From the NCBI GenBank assembly GCA_016291135.1, contig JAEFAE010000003.1, forward strand, positions 20,516 through 84,515: a DNA stretch of 64,000 nt. Reading direction: 5' to 3'. Below the pieces are notes generated by a model that worked only from the letters and a program-made list of their open reading frames with translations, did not search any database and had not been told where the DNA came from. How positions within the stretch are numbered: the stretch's first letter is position 1; every line of letters starts with the position of its first letter. Shown in pieces: positions 1 through 9,223 of the stretch. This DNA comes from Bacteroidales bacterium. GTDB lineage: Bacteria; Bacteroidota; Bacteroidia; Bacteroidales; F082. The translations under genes and the position numbers were made by a program.

Positions 1-1
1 G

Positions 2-1045
2 AGCTTGGCTACCATCGCCTCCGACATGCGTGAGATCCATCCCACCATGATGTGTGCTGTTCCGCGTGTGTTGGAACGTTTCTACGATGCGATCTACCAG
101 TCGGGCAAGAAACAGAAAGGCATCGCGAGAGCCATCTTCTTCTGGGCCCTGCATCTGGGAGAGCGTTATAAGATCGATGCGGTCAACCGCCATTGGTTCT
201 ACGACTGGAAGCTGGGCATCGCCGACAAGCTGGTGTATAGCAAGATCCGCTCCAACATCGGTGCCGAGAACTTCGACATCATCGTGTCGGGTGCCGCTGC
301 CATCTCCCAAAAGATTGCAGGCTTCTTCTCGGCCATCAAGATGCCGGTGTTCGAAGGCTACGGCCTCACCGAGACCTCGCCGGTCATCGCCGTCAGCAAC
401 CGCAATCCACACGGTCGCGAAGTGGGTTATGTGGGTCAGCCGCTGCCCGGAACGGAGGTGAAGATCGCCGACAATGGCGAGATTTGCTGCCGTGGTCACA
501 ACGTGATGATGGGCTATTACAAACACCCTGAACTGACCAAGGAAGTCATCGACGAAGAGGGTTGGTTCCACACGGGCGACATGGGCGTGTTCGACCAATA
601 CAACCGCTTGAAGATCACGGGCCGTATCAAGAGCTTGTTCAAGACTTCGGGTGGCAAGTATATCAACCCCGACGTGATCGAGGCCAAGTTCTGCGCCTCC
701 AAGCTGATCGAGCAGATCCTGGTGGTGGGCGAAAACCAGAAGTTTGCCGGTGCGCTCATCATCCCGAGCTTTACCGAGTTGAAAGCCTGGTGCGTCAAGG
801 AGAAGATCAACTATACGACCAACGAGGAGATGATCCACCATCCCGAAGTGTTGAAGCATTTCGCCAAGGAAGTCAACGAGCTGAACAAGAGCCTGGGCGA
901 GACCGAGAAGATCAAGAAACACGTGCTGCTTGCCGACGAATGGTCGATTGCCAACGGCTTGCTGACGCCTACCTTGAAGGCCAAGCGCAAGGTGATCACC
1001 GCCCGTTACAAGGACGTGATCGAGAAGATGTTCGAAGGGAACTAA
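2..1045 (+). CDS. AMP-binding long-chain fatty acid--CoA ligase, C-terminal part (5' end outside window)
   Basis: GYGLTETSPVIAVSN, GWFHTGDMGVFD and GRIKSLFKTSGGKYINPDVIE adenylate-forming motifs; frame open at the window edge. Confidence 0.9.
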   Translation, partial: SLATIASDMREIHPTMMCAVPRVLERFYDAIYQSGKKQKGIARAIFFWALHLGERYKIDAVNRHWFYDWKLGIADKLVYSKIRSNIGAENFDIIVSGAAAISQKIAGFFSAIKMPVFEGYGLTETSPVIAVSNRNPHGREVGYVGQPLPGTEVKIADNGEICCRGHNVMMGYYKHPELTKEVIDEEGWFHTGDMGVFDQYNRLKITGRIKSLFKTSGGKYINPDVIEAKFCASKLIEQILVVGENQKFAGALIIPSFTELKAWCVKEKINYTTNEEMIHHPEVLKHFAKEVNELNKSLGETEKIKKHVLLADEWSIANGLLTPTLKAKRKVITARYKDVIEKMFEGN

Positions 1046-1581
1046 TACACGAAGAATCCTACAACACCCGAGAGCACGATAAGCAGGATCGGGTTTGCCT
1101 TGAAGAAGTAGGAGGCCACAAAGGCGAGGACACAGATCACAATGCTGATGTTGTTCTCGCCTTTTCCTATCTGTACGAAGTTTTGGGCATTCATCATGGC
1201 CAGGCCTGCGGCGAAGATCAAGCCGGCGATGGCGGGTTTGAGCCCTTTCAGCAGGTTGTTCATCAGCGAGCCGCCTTTCTTGTTCAAGAAGAGCCGGATG
1301 ATGAAATAGACCATGACGATGGAAGGCAGGCAGAGGGCAAACGAGGCGAGCAGCGAGCCGCCGAAGCCGCCTGCCGTGTAGCCCACGTAGGTAGCCATGT
1401 TGATGGAGATGGGGCCTGGCGTCATCTGCGAGAGGGCGACCATGTCGGCAAACTCGGTGGTGGTCATCCAGGCGTAGTGGTCGACGACCTCGTGTTGGAT
1501 GAGCGAGAGCATGGCGTAGCCCCCGCCGAAGCCGAGGACGCCGATCTTGATGAAGACCCAGAGCAGCTGCAGGTAGATCAT
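1042..1581 (-). CDS. Chromate transporter family protein (half-size ChrA), second subunit
   Basis: MIYLQLLWVFIKIGVLGFGGGYAMLSLIQHEVV...MTPGPISINMATYVGY; starts in ATGA overlap with the upstream half-gene. Confidence 0.88.
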   Translation of the reverse strand: MIYLQLLWVFIKIGVLGFGGGYAMLSLIQHEVVDHYAWMTTTEFADMVALSQMTPGPISINMATYVGYTAGGFGGSLLASFALCLPSIVMVYFIIRLFLNKKGGSLMNNLLKGLKPAIAGLIFAAGLAMMNAQNFVQIGKGENNISIVICVLAFVASYFFKANPILLIVLSGVVGFFVY

Positions 1582-2150
1582 GGCTTCACCTCCTTGCTGG
1601 GATTGCGTTTCAGCTTGCGTTCCATGATGATGGCGTAGATCAGGCTCCCGGCGATGGCGGCCAGGATGACGATGGCAGGGGAGACCTTGCACCACCAGAT
1701 CAGGATGACGGCGGCGATGGGGATGATGGCGGTCTTCCAGGTGACCTTAGCCGACTTGATCATGCGAAGCGAAGGGGCGAGGATCAAGGCCACCACGCAG
1801 GGACGGATGCCTTTGAAGATGCGTTCCACCACAGGGAGGTCGCGGTATTCACGGAAGACGGTGGCCAGCAGCAGGATGATAACGATGGAGGGGAGGATGG
1901 CGCCCAACATGGCCGCTGCCGCACCTTTCCTTCCGGCGACCTGGTGGCCCACATACAAGGCGGTGTTCACGGCAAAGACGCCGGGGAGGGATTGGATGAT
2001 GGCGATCATGTCCCAGAACGCATCCGCAGGGATCCAATGCTTCTTGTCCACCACGGCCTTCTCCACCATCGAGAGCATGGCGTAGCCGCCGCCCAGGGTG
2101 AAGGCGCCTATCTTCAAAAAGGTGATGAACAGTTGGAACACGGTTTTCAT
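1578..2150 (-). CDS. Chromate transporter family protein (half-size ChrA), first subunit
   Basis: MKTVFQLFITFLKIGAFTLGGGYAMLSMVEKAVVDK...QSLPGVFAVNTALYVG. Confidence 0.88.
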   Translation of the reverse strand: MKTVFQLFITFLKIGAFTLGGGYAMLSMVEKAVVDKKHWIPADAFWDMIAIIQSLPGVFAVNTALYVGHQVAGRKGAAAAMLGAILPSIVIILLLATVFREYRDLPVVERIFKGIRPCVVALILAPSLRMIKSAKVTWKTAIIPIAAVILIWWCKVSPAIVILAAIAGSLIYAIIMERKLKRNPSKEVKP

Positions 2151-2172
2151 GCCGCAAAAATACAACAATTGT

Positions 2173-2204
2173 TTTGGATATTTCTCATGGAATTAGTACG
2201 TTTG
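2173..2204 (+). promoter_or_regulatory. Bacteroidetes-type promoter (-33 TTTG, 20-nt spacer, -7 TACGTTTG) upstream of the GltS-like gene
   Basis: TTTG at 2173-2176 and TACGTTTG at 2197-2204; matches TTTG/TAnnTTTG consensus. Confidence 0.6.
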
Positions 2205-2223
2205 CATACCAATTTGTATTGTT

Positions 2224-3636
2224 ATGACTATCTTAGACGTTTCTGTGATGACTTTTGACCGGCCGGAGGCCTGGCAATGGTTGGTCCAGTTCTGTATTCT
2301 TGCCACGGCCTTGCTCTTGGGTAATGTCTTGAGGACGCAAGTGCCCTTCCTGAAAAAGAGCCTCCTGCCGTCGGCCTTGCTGGGCGGTTTGCTGCTGTTG
2401 ATCTTCAAGGCTTTCCCCGGATGCCGGGAAATCATTAACAAGCCGATGATGGAGATCGCCACCTATCACGCCTTGGGCCTCGGGTTTGTGGCCCTGGCGT
2501 TGAAGAACAACAAGGTGGAGTCGAAATCCTCTACGATGAAGGTCGTCGAGACCGGTGCCTTGACGGCTTCCTCCTACGTCATCCAAGGCATTGTCGGACT
2601 CCTGGTGTCCATCCCGTTCTTCATTTTTGGAAAGAGACTGTTCTACGCTGCGGGGCTCTTGCTCCCCATGGGATACGGCCAGGGGCCCGGACAGGCGCTG
2701 AACTTCGGCAAAATATTCACCCAGGCGGCTTCCGAGCAGGGCCTGGAATTCGCCGGGGCCGACTTTGGCCTATCCATCGCTGCTACGGGTTTCATCGTGG
2801 GTAGCGTGATCGGCGTGATCTATATGAACTACCTGCGCCGAAAGGGCAGGCTCTCTTCCAAGAAGATCTCTGACGCTCAGGTGAACAAGCTGGAGGATTA
2901 CGAAGGAAAGAACGAGATTCCCGACGCCGAGTCGATCGACAAGCTTTCGGTGCAGATCTGCATGGTGCTCTTCGTCTATTTCCTGGTGTACCTGTTTACC
3001 AACTGGATTCAGGGCATGGATTTGGGCAACTTCGGGGAGAAGACCTTGAAACCCATGCTGTGGGGCTTCAACTTCCTGTTGGGCACCCTGTTCGGCATCG
3101 CTTTCAAGAACATCTTGAAGGTGTTCAAGAAGCAACGCCTGATGCAGCGCGAATACATCAACAACTACATGCTGAACCGCATCAGCGGTTTCTGCTTCGA
3201 CATCATGATCGTGGCCGGTACCGCCGCCATCAGCTTCGAGGAGTTTGGCAAGTTCGTGTTGCCTTTCACCATCATTTGTGCCTTGGGCGCCTTGGTCACC
3301 TTTGTCTATGTGCTGTGGATCAGCAAGCACCTCTATCCCGATTACAAGTATGAGGGCTTCTTCTCCATGTTCGGCATGCTGACGGGTACGGCCTCGAACG
3401 GCATGATCCTGTTGCGTGAGATCGACCCGAAGTTTGAGACGCCGGCTGCCAACAACCTGGTGCTGCAGACCTTGGCCGCCATCGTATTGGGCTTCCCGGT
3501 GCTGCTGTTGATGGGCTTTGCCCCGCAGAGCCTGCAGTCCACCTGGATCACCTTGGGCATCCTGGTCGCCTTCTGGGCCGCCCTGACGGTGTTCATGCTT
3601 CGCAAAAAGATCTTCCATCGAAAGAAAACAGAATAA
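2224..3636 (+). CDS. Sodium/glutamate symporter (GltS-like)
   Basis: Multi-TM protein; LLPMGYGQGPGQALNFG, FGMLTGTASNGMILLREIDP motifs. Confidence 0.8.
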   Translation: MTILDVSVMTFDRPEAWQWLVQFCILATALLLGNVLRTQVPFLKKSLLPSALLGGLLLLIFKAFPGCREIINKPMMEIATYHALGLGFVALALKNNKVESKSSTMKVVETGALTASSYVIQGIVGLLVSIPFFIFGKRLFYAAGLLLPMGYGQGPGQALNFGKIFTQAASEQGLEFAGADFGLSIAATGFIVGSVIGVIYMNYLRRKGRLSSKKISDAQVNKLEDYEGKNEIPDAESIDKLSVQICMVLFVYFLVYLFTNWIQGMDLGNFGEKTLKPMLWGFNFLLGTLFGIAFKNILKVFKKQRLMQREYINNYMLNRISGFCFDIMIVAGTAAISFEEFGKFVLPFTIICALGALVTFVYVLWISKHLYPDYKYEGFFSMFGMLTGTASNGMILLREIDPKFETPAANNLVLQTLAAIVLGFPVLLLMGFAPQSLQSTWITLGILVAFWAALTVFMLRKKIFHRKKTE

Positions 3637-3638
3637 AG

Positions 3639-3858
3639 ACACCCCGTAGGGGTGTTCTGTTGAACCCGCCCCGTTAGGGGCATACTGTTGGTAGCCCACG
3701 GTGTCAACCGTGGGATAACGGAAAAACGGGAAAACGGGATTATGATGATCGTCCGTTTCCAGGGGTTACACCCCTGGCTACCGACAGCGAACCCCTATGG
3801 GGTTCATCCGCCCCGTTAGGGGCGTTCTGTCGGTAACCACGGGGTTGAAAACCCCTGG
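3639..3858. repeat. Cluster of short palindromes, REP/BIME-like
   Basis: ACACCCC-GTA-GGGGTGT (3639-3655), GCCCC-GTTA-GGGGC (3668-3681 and 3810-3823), GTAG+CCCACGGT-GTCA-ACCGTGGG (3691-3714), CCAGGGG-TTACA-CCCCTGG+CTAC (3759-3781), AACCCC-TAT-GGGGTT (3790-3804), CCACGGGGTT-GAA-AACCCCTGG (3837-3858). Confidence 0.85.
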
Positions 3859-3863
3859 GGACG

Positions 3864-3896
3864 AAAAAAGCCCGTCCAGCTGGACGGGCTTTTTTT
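3864..3896. terminator. Bidirectional intrinsic terminator between gltS-like and rplS
   Basis: AAAAAAGCCCGTCCAGCTGGACGGGCTTTTTTT. Confidence 0.9.
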
Positions 3897-3917
3897 GTTG
3901 TCGTAAATGTCGAGGAA

Positions 3918-4274
3918 TCAATCCTTGCGCTTGGCTTCCTTGATACGGGCTTTCTTACCGCGCAGGCCTCTGAGGTAGTAGATGCGGGACTTGCGGACGG
4001 CGCCTTCCTTGTTCAGCTCGATGCTGTCAATCATGGGAGAAGCGATGGGGAAGCATCTTTCAACACCGATGTTGTTCGAAATCTTTCTGACGGTGAAGGT
4101 AGCGGTCTTACCACAGCCGCTGCGCTTCAGCACAACACCTTGGAATTTCTGGAGACGCTCCTTGTTTCCCTCAACAATCTTGTAAGTAACGGTGACGGTG
4201 TCACCTGCTCTAAACTTCGGAAAATCTTTTACAACGACTTGATCTTCAACGAATTGGATTAATGCGTTCTTCAT
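3918..4274 (-). CDS. rplS: 50S ribosomal protein L19
   Basis: MKNALIQFVEDQVVVKDFPKFRAGDTVTVTYKIVEGNKERLQKFQGVVL; start trimmed from the longer ORF. Confidence 0.97.
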   Translation of the reverse strand: MKNALIQFVEDQVVVKDFPKFRAGDTVTVTYKIVEGNKERLQKFQGVVLKRSGCGKTATFTVRKISNNIGVERCFPIASPMIDSIELNKEGAVRKSRIYYLRGLRGKKARIKEAKRKD

Positions 4275-4351
4275 TTGTATATAATTTTTTAATATATTTT
4301 TCCTATGAAAGCGGGTGCAAATATACAAAATATTTTGATTTTGAACGACTT

Positions 4352-5044
4352 TTATTCGCTTTTTTTCAATATTTCGTACATTTCTGGGCGACGTTCCTTG
4401 GTTCGCTGCCAGGCTTGTTCCAGTTTCCATTCGTTGATCTTGGCGTCGTTGCCGGAAAGAAGGATGTCGGGAACCTCCCATCCTTTGTAGTTTCGGGGCC
4501 GGGTATAGACGGGTGGAGAGACCAGTCCGTCTTGGAAGGAGTCGGAGAGGGCGGAGGTCTCGTCGCCGAGGGCGCCGGGGATGAGGCGCACGAGGCTGTC
4601 CACGAGGACGGCGGCGCCGAGCTCACCGCCGGAGAGCACGTAGTTGCCGATGGAGATCTCGCGGGTGACGAGATGCTCGCGGATGCGTTCGTCGATGCCT
4701 TTGTAGTGACCGCAGAGGATGATGAGGTTCTGCTTCAGCGAGAGTTGGTTGCATAGGGGTTGGTCAAGCAATTCTCCGTCGGGGCTCATGTAGATGACCT
4801 CGTCGTAGTCGCGTTGGCTTTTCAGGTGCGTGATGCAGTTGTCGACGGGTTCGACCATCATTACCATGCCGGCGCCGGCCGAAAAGGGATAGTCGTCCAC
4901 TTTCTTGTGCTTGTCGGTGCTGTAGTCGCGTAGGTTGTGGAGCCCAATCTCCACGATGCCTTTGTTGATGGCCCGTTTGATGATGGATTCCGTGAAGGGC
5001 CCCTCGAACATTTCGGGGAAGATGGCGATGATGTCGATGCGCAT
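4352..5044 (-). CDS. trmD: tRNA (guanine-N1)-methyltransferase TrmD
   Basis: [25 protein letters not shown]...[12 protein letters not shown]...[13 protein letters not shown]. Confidence 0.97.
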   Translation of the reverse strand: MRIDIIAIFPEMFEGPFTESIIKRAINKGIVEIGLHNLRDYSTDKHKKVDDYPFSAGAGMVMMVEPVDNCITHLKSQRDYDEVIYMSPDGELLDQPLCNQLSLKQNLIILCGHYKGIDERIREHLVTREISIGNYVLSGGELGAAVLVDSLVRLIPGALGDETSALSDSFQDGLVSPPVYTRPRNYKGWEVPDILLSGNDAKINEWKLEQAWQRTKERRPEMYEILKKSE

Positions 5045-5164
5045 AGACGGTTGTTTTGGCAAAAGTAGTGTTTTTGTTTGGAATGGCACCCGAATTTGGG
5101 AATTATTGTTATTTTTGCGTTTCTAATCACACCTAAATAGCAATAAGAATCAATTTCTGATACC

Positions 5165-6811
5165 ATGAAAAAACTGTTAACCCTCGTTTTCTTGCTTGCT
5201 GTTGCTCTGGCATCCAAAGCGCAGATTGCCACCAACAGCTATTGGGTCCAATTCACTGACAAGAACAACTCGCCTTATTCCATCGATGCGCCTGAGCAAT
5301 ATCTTAGCCAGCGTGCCTTGGACCGTCGCGCCCGTTTGGGCATCGCCATCGACGAATATGACCTTCCTATCAATCCGCAATACCTGGAGGCGGTGGCAGC
5401 TTGTGGCGCCGAACTGATCAACCCGTCAAAATGGTTGAACGGCGTGACGGTATATGCTACCGATCCTGCCGTGATGGAGGCTGTCAATGCCTTGGACTGT
5501 GTCGCTGCAGTCCGCAATTGTCCTGATTTCCCGGAGGCGCAACAAGCCAAGGAGCGTTGGATGGCCCAGGAGCTCAAACCTGTAACGGGGCCTCAAAACA
5601 CCCGCGGCTTGTATGGCGATGCCTGGGTCCAGATCTCCCAGTTGAAGGCGAATGAGCTGCACAGCATGGGTTATGACGGCACGGGCATCCTCATCGCCAT
5701 CCTCGATGGCGGGTACGAAGCAACGGATACGTACGATTGTTTCGAAAACATGCGTGAGGAAGGTCGTTTGTTGGGGACCCGCGATTTTGTGTATGGTTCC
5801 TCCTCGGTCTATACCGAGAGCACCCACGGCACTTCGTGCTTGAGCACCATGGCGGCTTTCCTGCCGAACGAGTTTGTCGGTACCGCTCCCAAGGCTTCGT
5901 ACTATCTCATCAAAACGGAAGTTTCCAATACAGAGAATATCATCGAGGAATACAACTGGGTATCGGGTATGGAACATGCCGACAGCCTGGGGGCGGATGT
6001 CACCAGTACTTCCTTGGGCTATATTGATTTCGACATGGTAGGATGGAACCATCCCTTTGAGCATTTCGACGGACATACCACGCCGTCAAGCATCGGAGCG
6101 GAGATTGCCGCCAGCCGTGGCATCCTCTGCTGTGTTGCCGCCGGCAACGAAGGGAGCGGTACCTGCACCCTGGGTGTCCCCGCCGATGCCGAACACGTCC
6201 TGACCGTTGGGGCAGTCAATGAATCCGGTACCCGTGCTTCCTTCAGCTCCATGGGTCCCACCTACGACGGTCGTATCAAGCCCGACGTGATGGCGATGGG
6301 CCAAGGCACGTATGTGGCTTCGGGATGGGGAAGTTGGTGGCCCTACTACAACGGGGACGGCACCTCTTTCGCCACCCCGGTGTTGGCAGGTGCGGTGGCA
6401 TGCCTGCGTCAAGCCTTGCCCAACGCCTCCGTGCAGGAGCTCTGCGATGCCATCCGTCAAAGCGGTGACCATGCCCATAGCCCCAACAACTACTATGGCT
6501 ACGGCATCCCCGATTTCACCATGGCGCTGGAGACCCTTCATGTGGAAGACACCTTCACGCAGAAAAACGACTTGATCATGGTGAGCCCGAATCCCTCCCA
6601 GGGTAATGTCCACGTGACGATGAAGGAGGGCTATCAAGCCGATATCATGGTCTATGACCTGTTGGGACGACCGCTGAAGTCCTATCATTTCAACGGTTTG
6701 AACCATACCAGCCTGGAGACTTACCTGAATGGACTGGACAGTGGCGTCTATTTCATCAAGGCCACTTCCGAACGGGGCTCGCAGACCCTCAAGCTGGTGA
6801 TCGCCCGATAG
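5165..6811 (+). CDS. Secreted S8 subtilisin-like serine peptidase with T9SS type A sorting domain
   Basis: Signal peptide; catalytic ILIAILDGGYEATD, HGTSCLSTMA, GDGTSFATPVLAGAVA; C-terminal VSPNPSQGNVHV...YDLLGRPL...GVYFIKATSERGSQTLKLVIAR. Confidence 0.93.
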   Translation: MKKLLTLVFLLAVALASKAQIATNSYWVQFTDKNNSPYSIDAPEQYLSQRALDRRARLGIAIDEYDLPINPQYLEAVAACGAELINPSKWLNGVTVYATDPAVMEAVNALDCVAAVRNCPDFPEAQQAKERWMAQELKPVTGPQNTRGLYGDAWVQISQLKANELHSMGYDGTGILIAILDGGYEATDTYDCFENMREEGRLLGTRDFVYGSSSVYTESTHGTSCLSTMAAFLPNEFVGTAPKASYYLIKTEVSNTENIIEEYNWVSGMEHADSLGADVTSTSLGYIDFDMVGWNHPFEHFDGHTTPSSIGAEIAASRGILCCVAAGNEGSGTCTLGVPADAEHVLTVGAVNESGTRASFSSMGPTYDGRIKPDVMAMGQGTYVASGWGSWWPYYNGDGTSFATPVLAGAVACLRQALPNASVQELCDAIRQSGDHAHSPNNYYGYGIPDFTMALETLHVEDTFTQKNDLIMVSPNPSQGNVHVTMKEGYQADIMVYDLLGRPLKSYHFNGLNHTSLETYLNGLDSGVYFIKATSERGSQTLKLVIAR

Positions 6812-6841
6812 GCGGTGAAAGCCGGTGATTGCCCGATAAGG
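6793..6841. repeat. Imperfect ~20-bp direct repeat across the subtilase stop codon
   Basis: CTGGTGATCGCCCGATAGG followed 28 nt later by CCGGTGATTGCCCGATAAGG. Confidence 0.75.
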
Positions 6842-6888
6842 GTCGACGTCCCGTGGACACGGCTCTCAGTCCATCGGTGATATGGAAG

Positions 6889-6928
6889 AAAAAACTCCGC
6901 TGCCCGACTGGGCAGCGGAGGTTTTTTT
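6889..6928. terminator. Bidirectional intrinsic terminator
   Basis: AAAAAA-CTCCGCTGCCC-GACT-GGGCAGCGGAG-GTTTTTTT. Confidence 0.9.
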
Positions 6929-6971
6929 GTTGAGCAGGCGAGGGGTAGTCACTCCCTCAACCCAATGCCTC

Positions 6972-7490
6972 TCATTCGCCTTTCAGCGGGCTCGGGGTGT
7001 GGTACTGGCGGGCACCCAGCTCTTTGTCGAGCATGATCATGCCACCGATGTGGTCGCCGATCATCTTGGCTTGGTTGACCAGGTCGCGGGCGTTCTCTTC
7101 TTCTTCCACTTGTTCGTCGATGAACCAGGCGAGGAAGTTGGCGGCAGCACGGTCCTTGTCTTCGTCGGCAATGTCGCAGAGGTTGTTGATCATGGCGGTC
7201 ACCTTCTTCTCATGGGCGAGGGTGTCCTCGAAGGTGGCGAGCACGCTCTTCCAGCTGGTTTGCACCTTGGCGATGGGGGCGAGGATCACCTTCTCATCCT
7301 GTGAATGGAGATAGTTGATCATGATGGCGGCATGGGCCTGTTCCTCGAGGAACTGGACCTTGTACCAGTGGGCGATGCCCTTGAATCCTTTGGCGTAGAT
7401 GTCCTGAGACATGCTCAGGTAGAGGTAGGCCGACCACATCTCAGCGTTGATTTGGTCGTTGATGGCCTTGGCTAATTTCTTGCTGATCAT
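6972..7490 (-). CDS. ftnA: Ferritin
   Basis: MISKKLAKAINDQINAEMWSAYLYLSMSQDIYAKGFKGIAHWYKVQFLEEQAHA; ferroxidase residues. Confidence 0.95.
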   Translation of the reverse strand: MISKKLAKAINDQINAEMWSAYLYLSMSQDIYAKGFKGIAHWYKVQFLEEQAHAAIMINYLHSQDEKVILAPIAKVQTSWKSVLATFEDTLAHEKKVTAMINNLCDIADEDKDRAAANFLAWFIDEQVEEEENARDLVNQAKMIGDHIGGMIMLDKELGARQYHTPSPLKGE

Positions 7491-7501
7491 AAGGATTTGA
7501 T

Positions 7502-7533
7502 ATTTAAAGATTTAAAGATTTAAAGATTCAAAT
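7502..7533. repeat. Tandem 8-bp repeat (ATTTAAAG)x3 plus one degenerate unit in the ferritin/rubrerythrin gap
   Basis: ATTTAAAG at 7502, 7510 and 7518, then ATTCAAAT. Confidence 0.85.
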
Positions 7534-8078
7534 TATCCAAAGTAACGTTTGTAAAGGCCTTCGAAGCCTTTGCCGTGGCGGGCTTCGTCCTTCGCCATCT
7601 CATGGACGGTGTCGTGGATGGCGTCGAGGTTGCGTTCCTTGGCCACGCGGGCGATGCGCATCTTCTCCTCGCAGGCGCCGCATTCGGCGATCATACGCTT
7701 GTAGAGGTTGGTCTTGGTGTCCCAAACCACCTCGCCGAGCAGTTCAGCGAAACGGGAGGCATGGTCGGCTTCCTCGAAAGCATAGCGTTTGAAAGCCTCG
7801 GCGATCTCGGGATAGCCCTCGCGGTCGGCTTGACGGCTCATGGCCAGGTACATGCCCACCTCGGTGGCCTCACCCATGAACTGTGCGTTAAGGTCTTTGA
7901 TCATCTCGTCGCCTGTGCCTTTGGCGATGCCGACGACATGTTCGGTGACGAAGTTCAGGGCAGCGTTTTCGTCAACGACTTTCCATTCAACGATTTGTCT
8001 GCATTGAGGGCAGCGCTCCGGGGCTTCCGTTCCTTCGTGTACATACCCGCAGATGGGGCAGATGAATTTTTTCTTCAT
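7533..8078 (-). CDS. Reverse-type rubrerythrin (N-terminal rubredoxin domain, C-terminal diiron domain)
   Basis: [26 protein letters not shown] rubredoxin knuckles at the N-terminus, followed by an E..E..H diiron domain ([27 protein letters not shown]). Confidence 0.9.
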   Translation of the reverse strand: MKKKFICPICGYVHEGTEAPERCPQCRQIVEWKVVDENAALNFVTEHVVGIAKGTGDEMIKDLNAQFMGEATEVGMYLAMSRQADREGYPEIAEAFKRYAFEEADHASRFAELLGEVVWDTKTNLYKRMIAECGACEEKMRIARVAKERNLDAIHDTVHEMAKDEARHGKGFEGLYKRYFG

Positions 8079-8237
8079 GAGGTAAATTGATTTGATGGTG
8101 ATAGATTCTTGTTTATGTACGAATGTTCTTAATTAGGTGCTTTTTCTTCGCAAAGATAACTTTTATTTTGATTCCGAGCCGGCATTCAGAATAAATTATT
8201 ACATTTGCCGTTTGGAACAAGGACAATTATTATTTTT

Positions 8238-9197
8238 ATGCTGAACAGAAGGTTTTTGCGGGTCAAGGTGTTGCAGGAAATCTATGCCTACCACCAGGCT
8301 CAAGAGACGGATATGTTGGCTGGGGAGCGCCAGCTGATGAACAGTATCGATGCGTTGTACGGCCTCTTCATCCGCCAGTTGACGTTTTTTGTTGAAGTCA
8401 AGTGTTTCGCCGAGCGCAGGATCGAGGAGAACCTGCACAAGAACTTCCCTACGGAGGAGGACTTGAATCCCAACCGCCGTTTCGTCCACAACCGCGTACT
8501 CAACGCCTTGGAGAACAACAAGGACCTGCAGCGCTTGCAGGAGAAGTACAAGATCAGCTGGGTGGATGACCGTGAGGACTTCATCCGCGGCTTTTACAAC
8601 CGCCTCCGCGAGTATCCCGAATACGTGGCGTACATGAACAGCGAGCAGGACAGCTTTGCCCAAGACAAGCGCTTGTTGCTCGACCTGATCGACAACCACA
8701 TCGTGGACGACGAGCTGCTTTTCGACTACTATGCCGACAAGAACCTTTTCTATTATAGCGACTATCAACTGGGACTCTTCCTGCTTTGGAAGTTCCTCAA
8801 CGAGATGGATGCGCATTTTGATGCCGACACCCCGATTCCCCCGGCCTTCAAGACGGAAAACGACGAGAGCAACGACGACAAGCGTTTTGTGGTGCGGCTT
8901 TTCAAGGAGACCTTGGCACATGCCCCCGAATACCAGCCGCTGGTGGCTTCGCACAGCGCCAACTGGGACTATGAGCGGGTGGCCCTGATGGACAAGATCA
9001 TCCTGTTCATGGCCCTGACGGAATTCTGCCAGTTCCCGGAGATCCCGGTCAAGGTCACCATCAACGAATACATTGAAATCTCCAAGTTCTATAGCACCCC
9101 CGAAAGCCGTCGCTTCATCAATGGCATCCTCGACAAACTTGCCGAGCAGCTCAAGGCGGAAGGGAAACTGGTCAAAAGGGGGAGAGGCCTGGTGTGA
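8238..9197 (+). CDS. nusB: Transcription antitermination factor NusB (long Bacteroidetes form)
   Basis: MLNRRFLRVKVLQEIYAYHQ...YERVALMDKIILFMALTEFCQFPEIPVKVTINEYIEISKFYSTPESRRFINGILDKL. Confidence 0.93.
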   Translation: MLNRRFLRVKVLQEIYAYHQAQETDMLAGERQLMNSIDALYGLFIRQLTFFVEVKCFAERRIEENLHKNFPTEEDLNPNRRFVHNRVLNALENNKDLQRLQEKYKISWVDDREDFIRGFYNRLREYPEYVAYMNSEQDSFAQDKRLLLDLIDNHIVDDELLFDYYADKNLFYYSDYQLGLFLLWKFLNEMDAHFDADTPIPPAFKTENDESNDDKRFVVRLFKETLAHAPEYQPLVASHSANWDYERVALMDKIILFMALTEFCQFPEIPVKVTINEYIEISKFYSTPESRRFINGILDKLAEQLKAEGKLVKRGRGLV

Positions 9198-9223
9198 CAC
9201 ACTCCCCGAACGGTGAAACGACG

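Noticed and set aside
562-1638. 358-aa ORF in another frame across the ligase and chromate transporter genes
   Set aside because: Low-complexity translation overlapping two well-supported genes.
2164-2173. AACAATTGTT 10-bp palindrome between the chromate transporter and gltS-like genes
   Set aside because: Short AT-rich palindrome overlapping the -33 box; chance cannot be excluded.
3639-3858. CRISPR array
   Set aside because: Repeats are short, different palindromes with irregular spacing and no cas genes; REP-like interpretation fits better.
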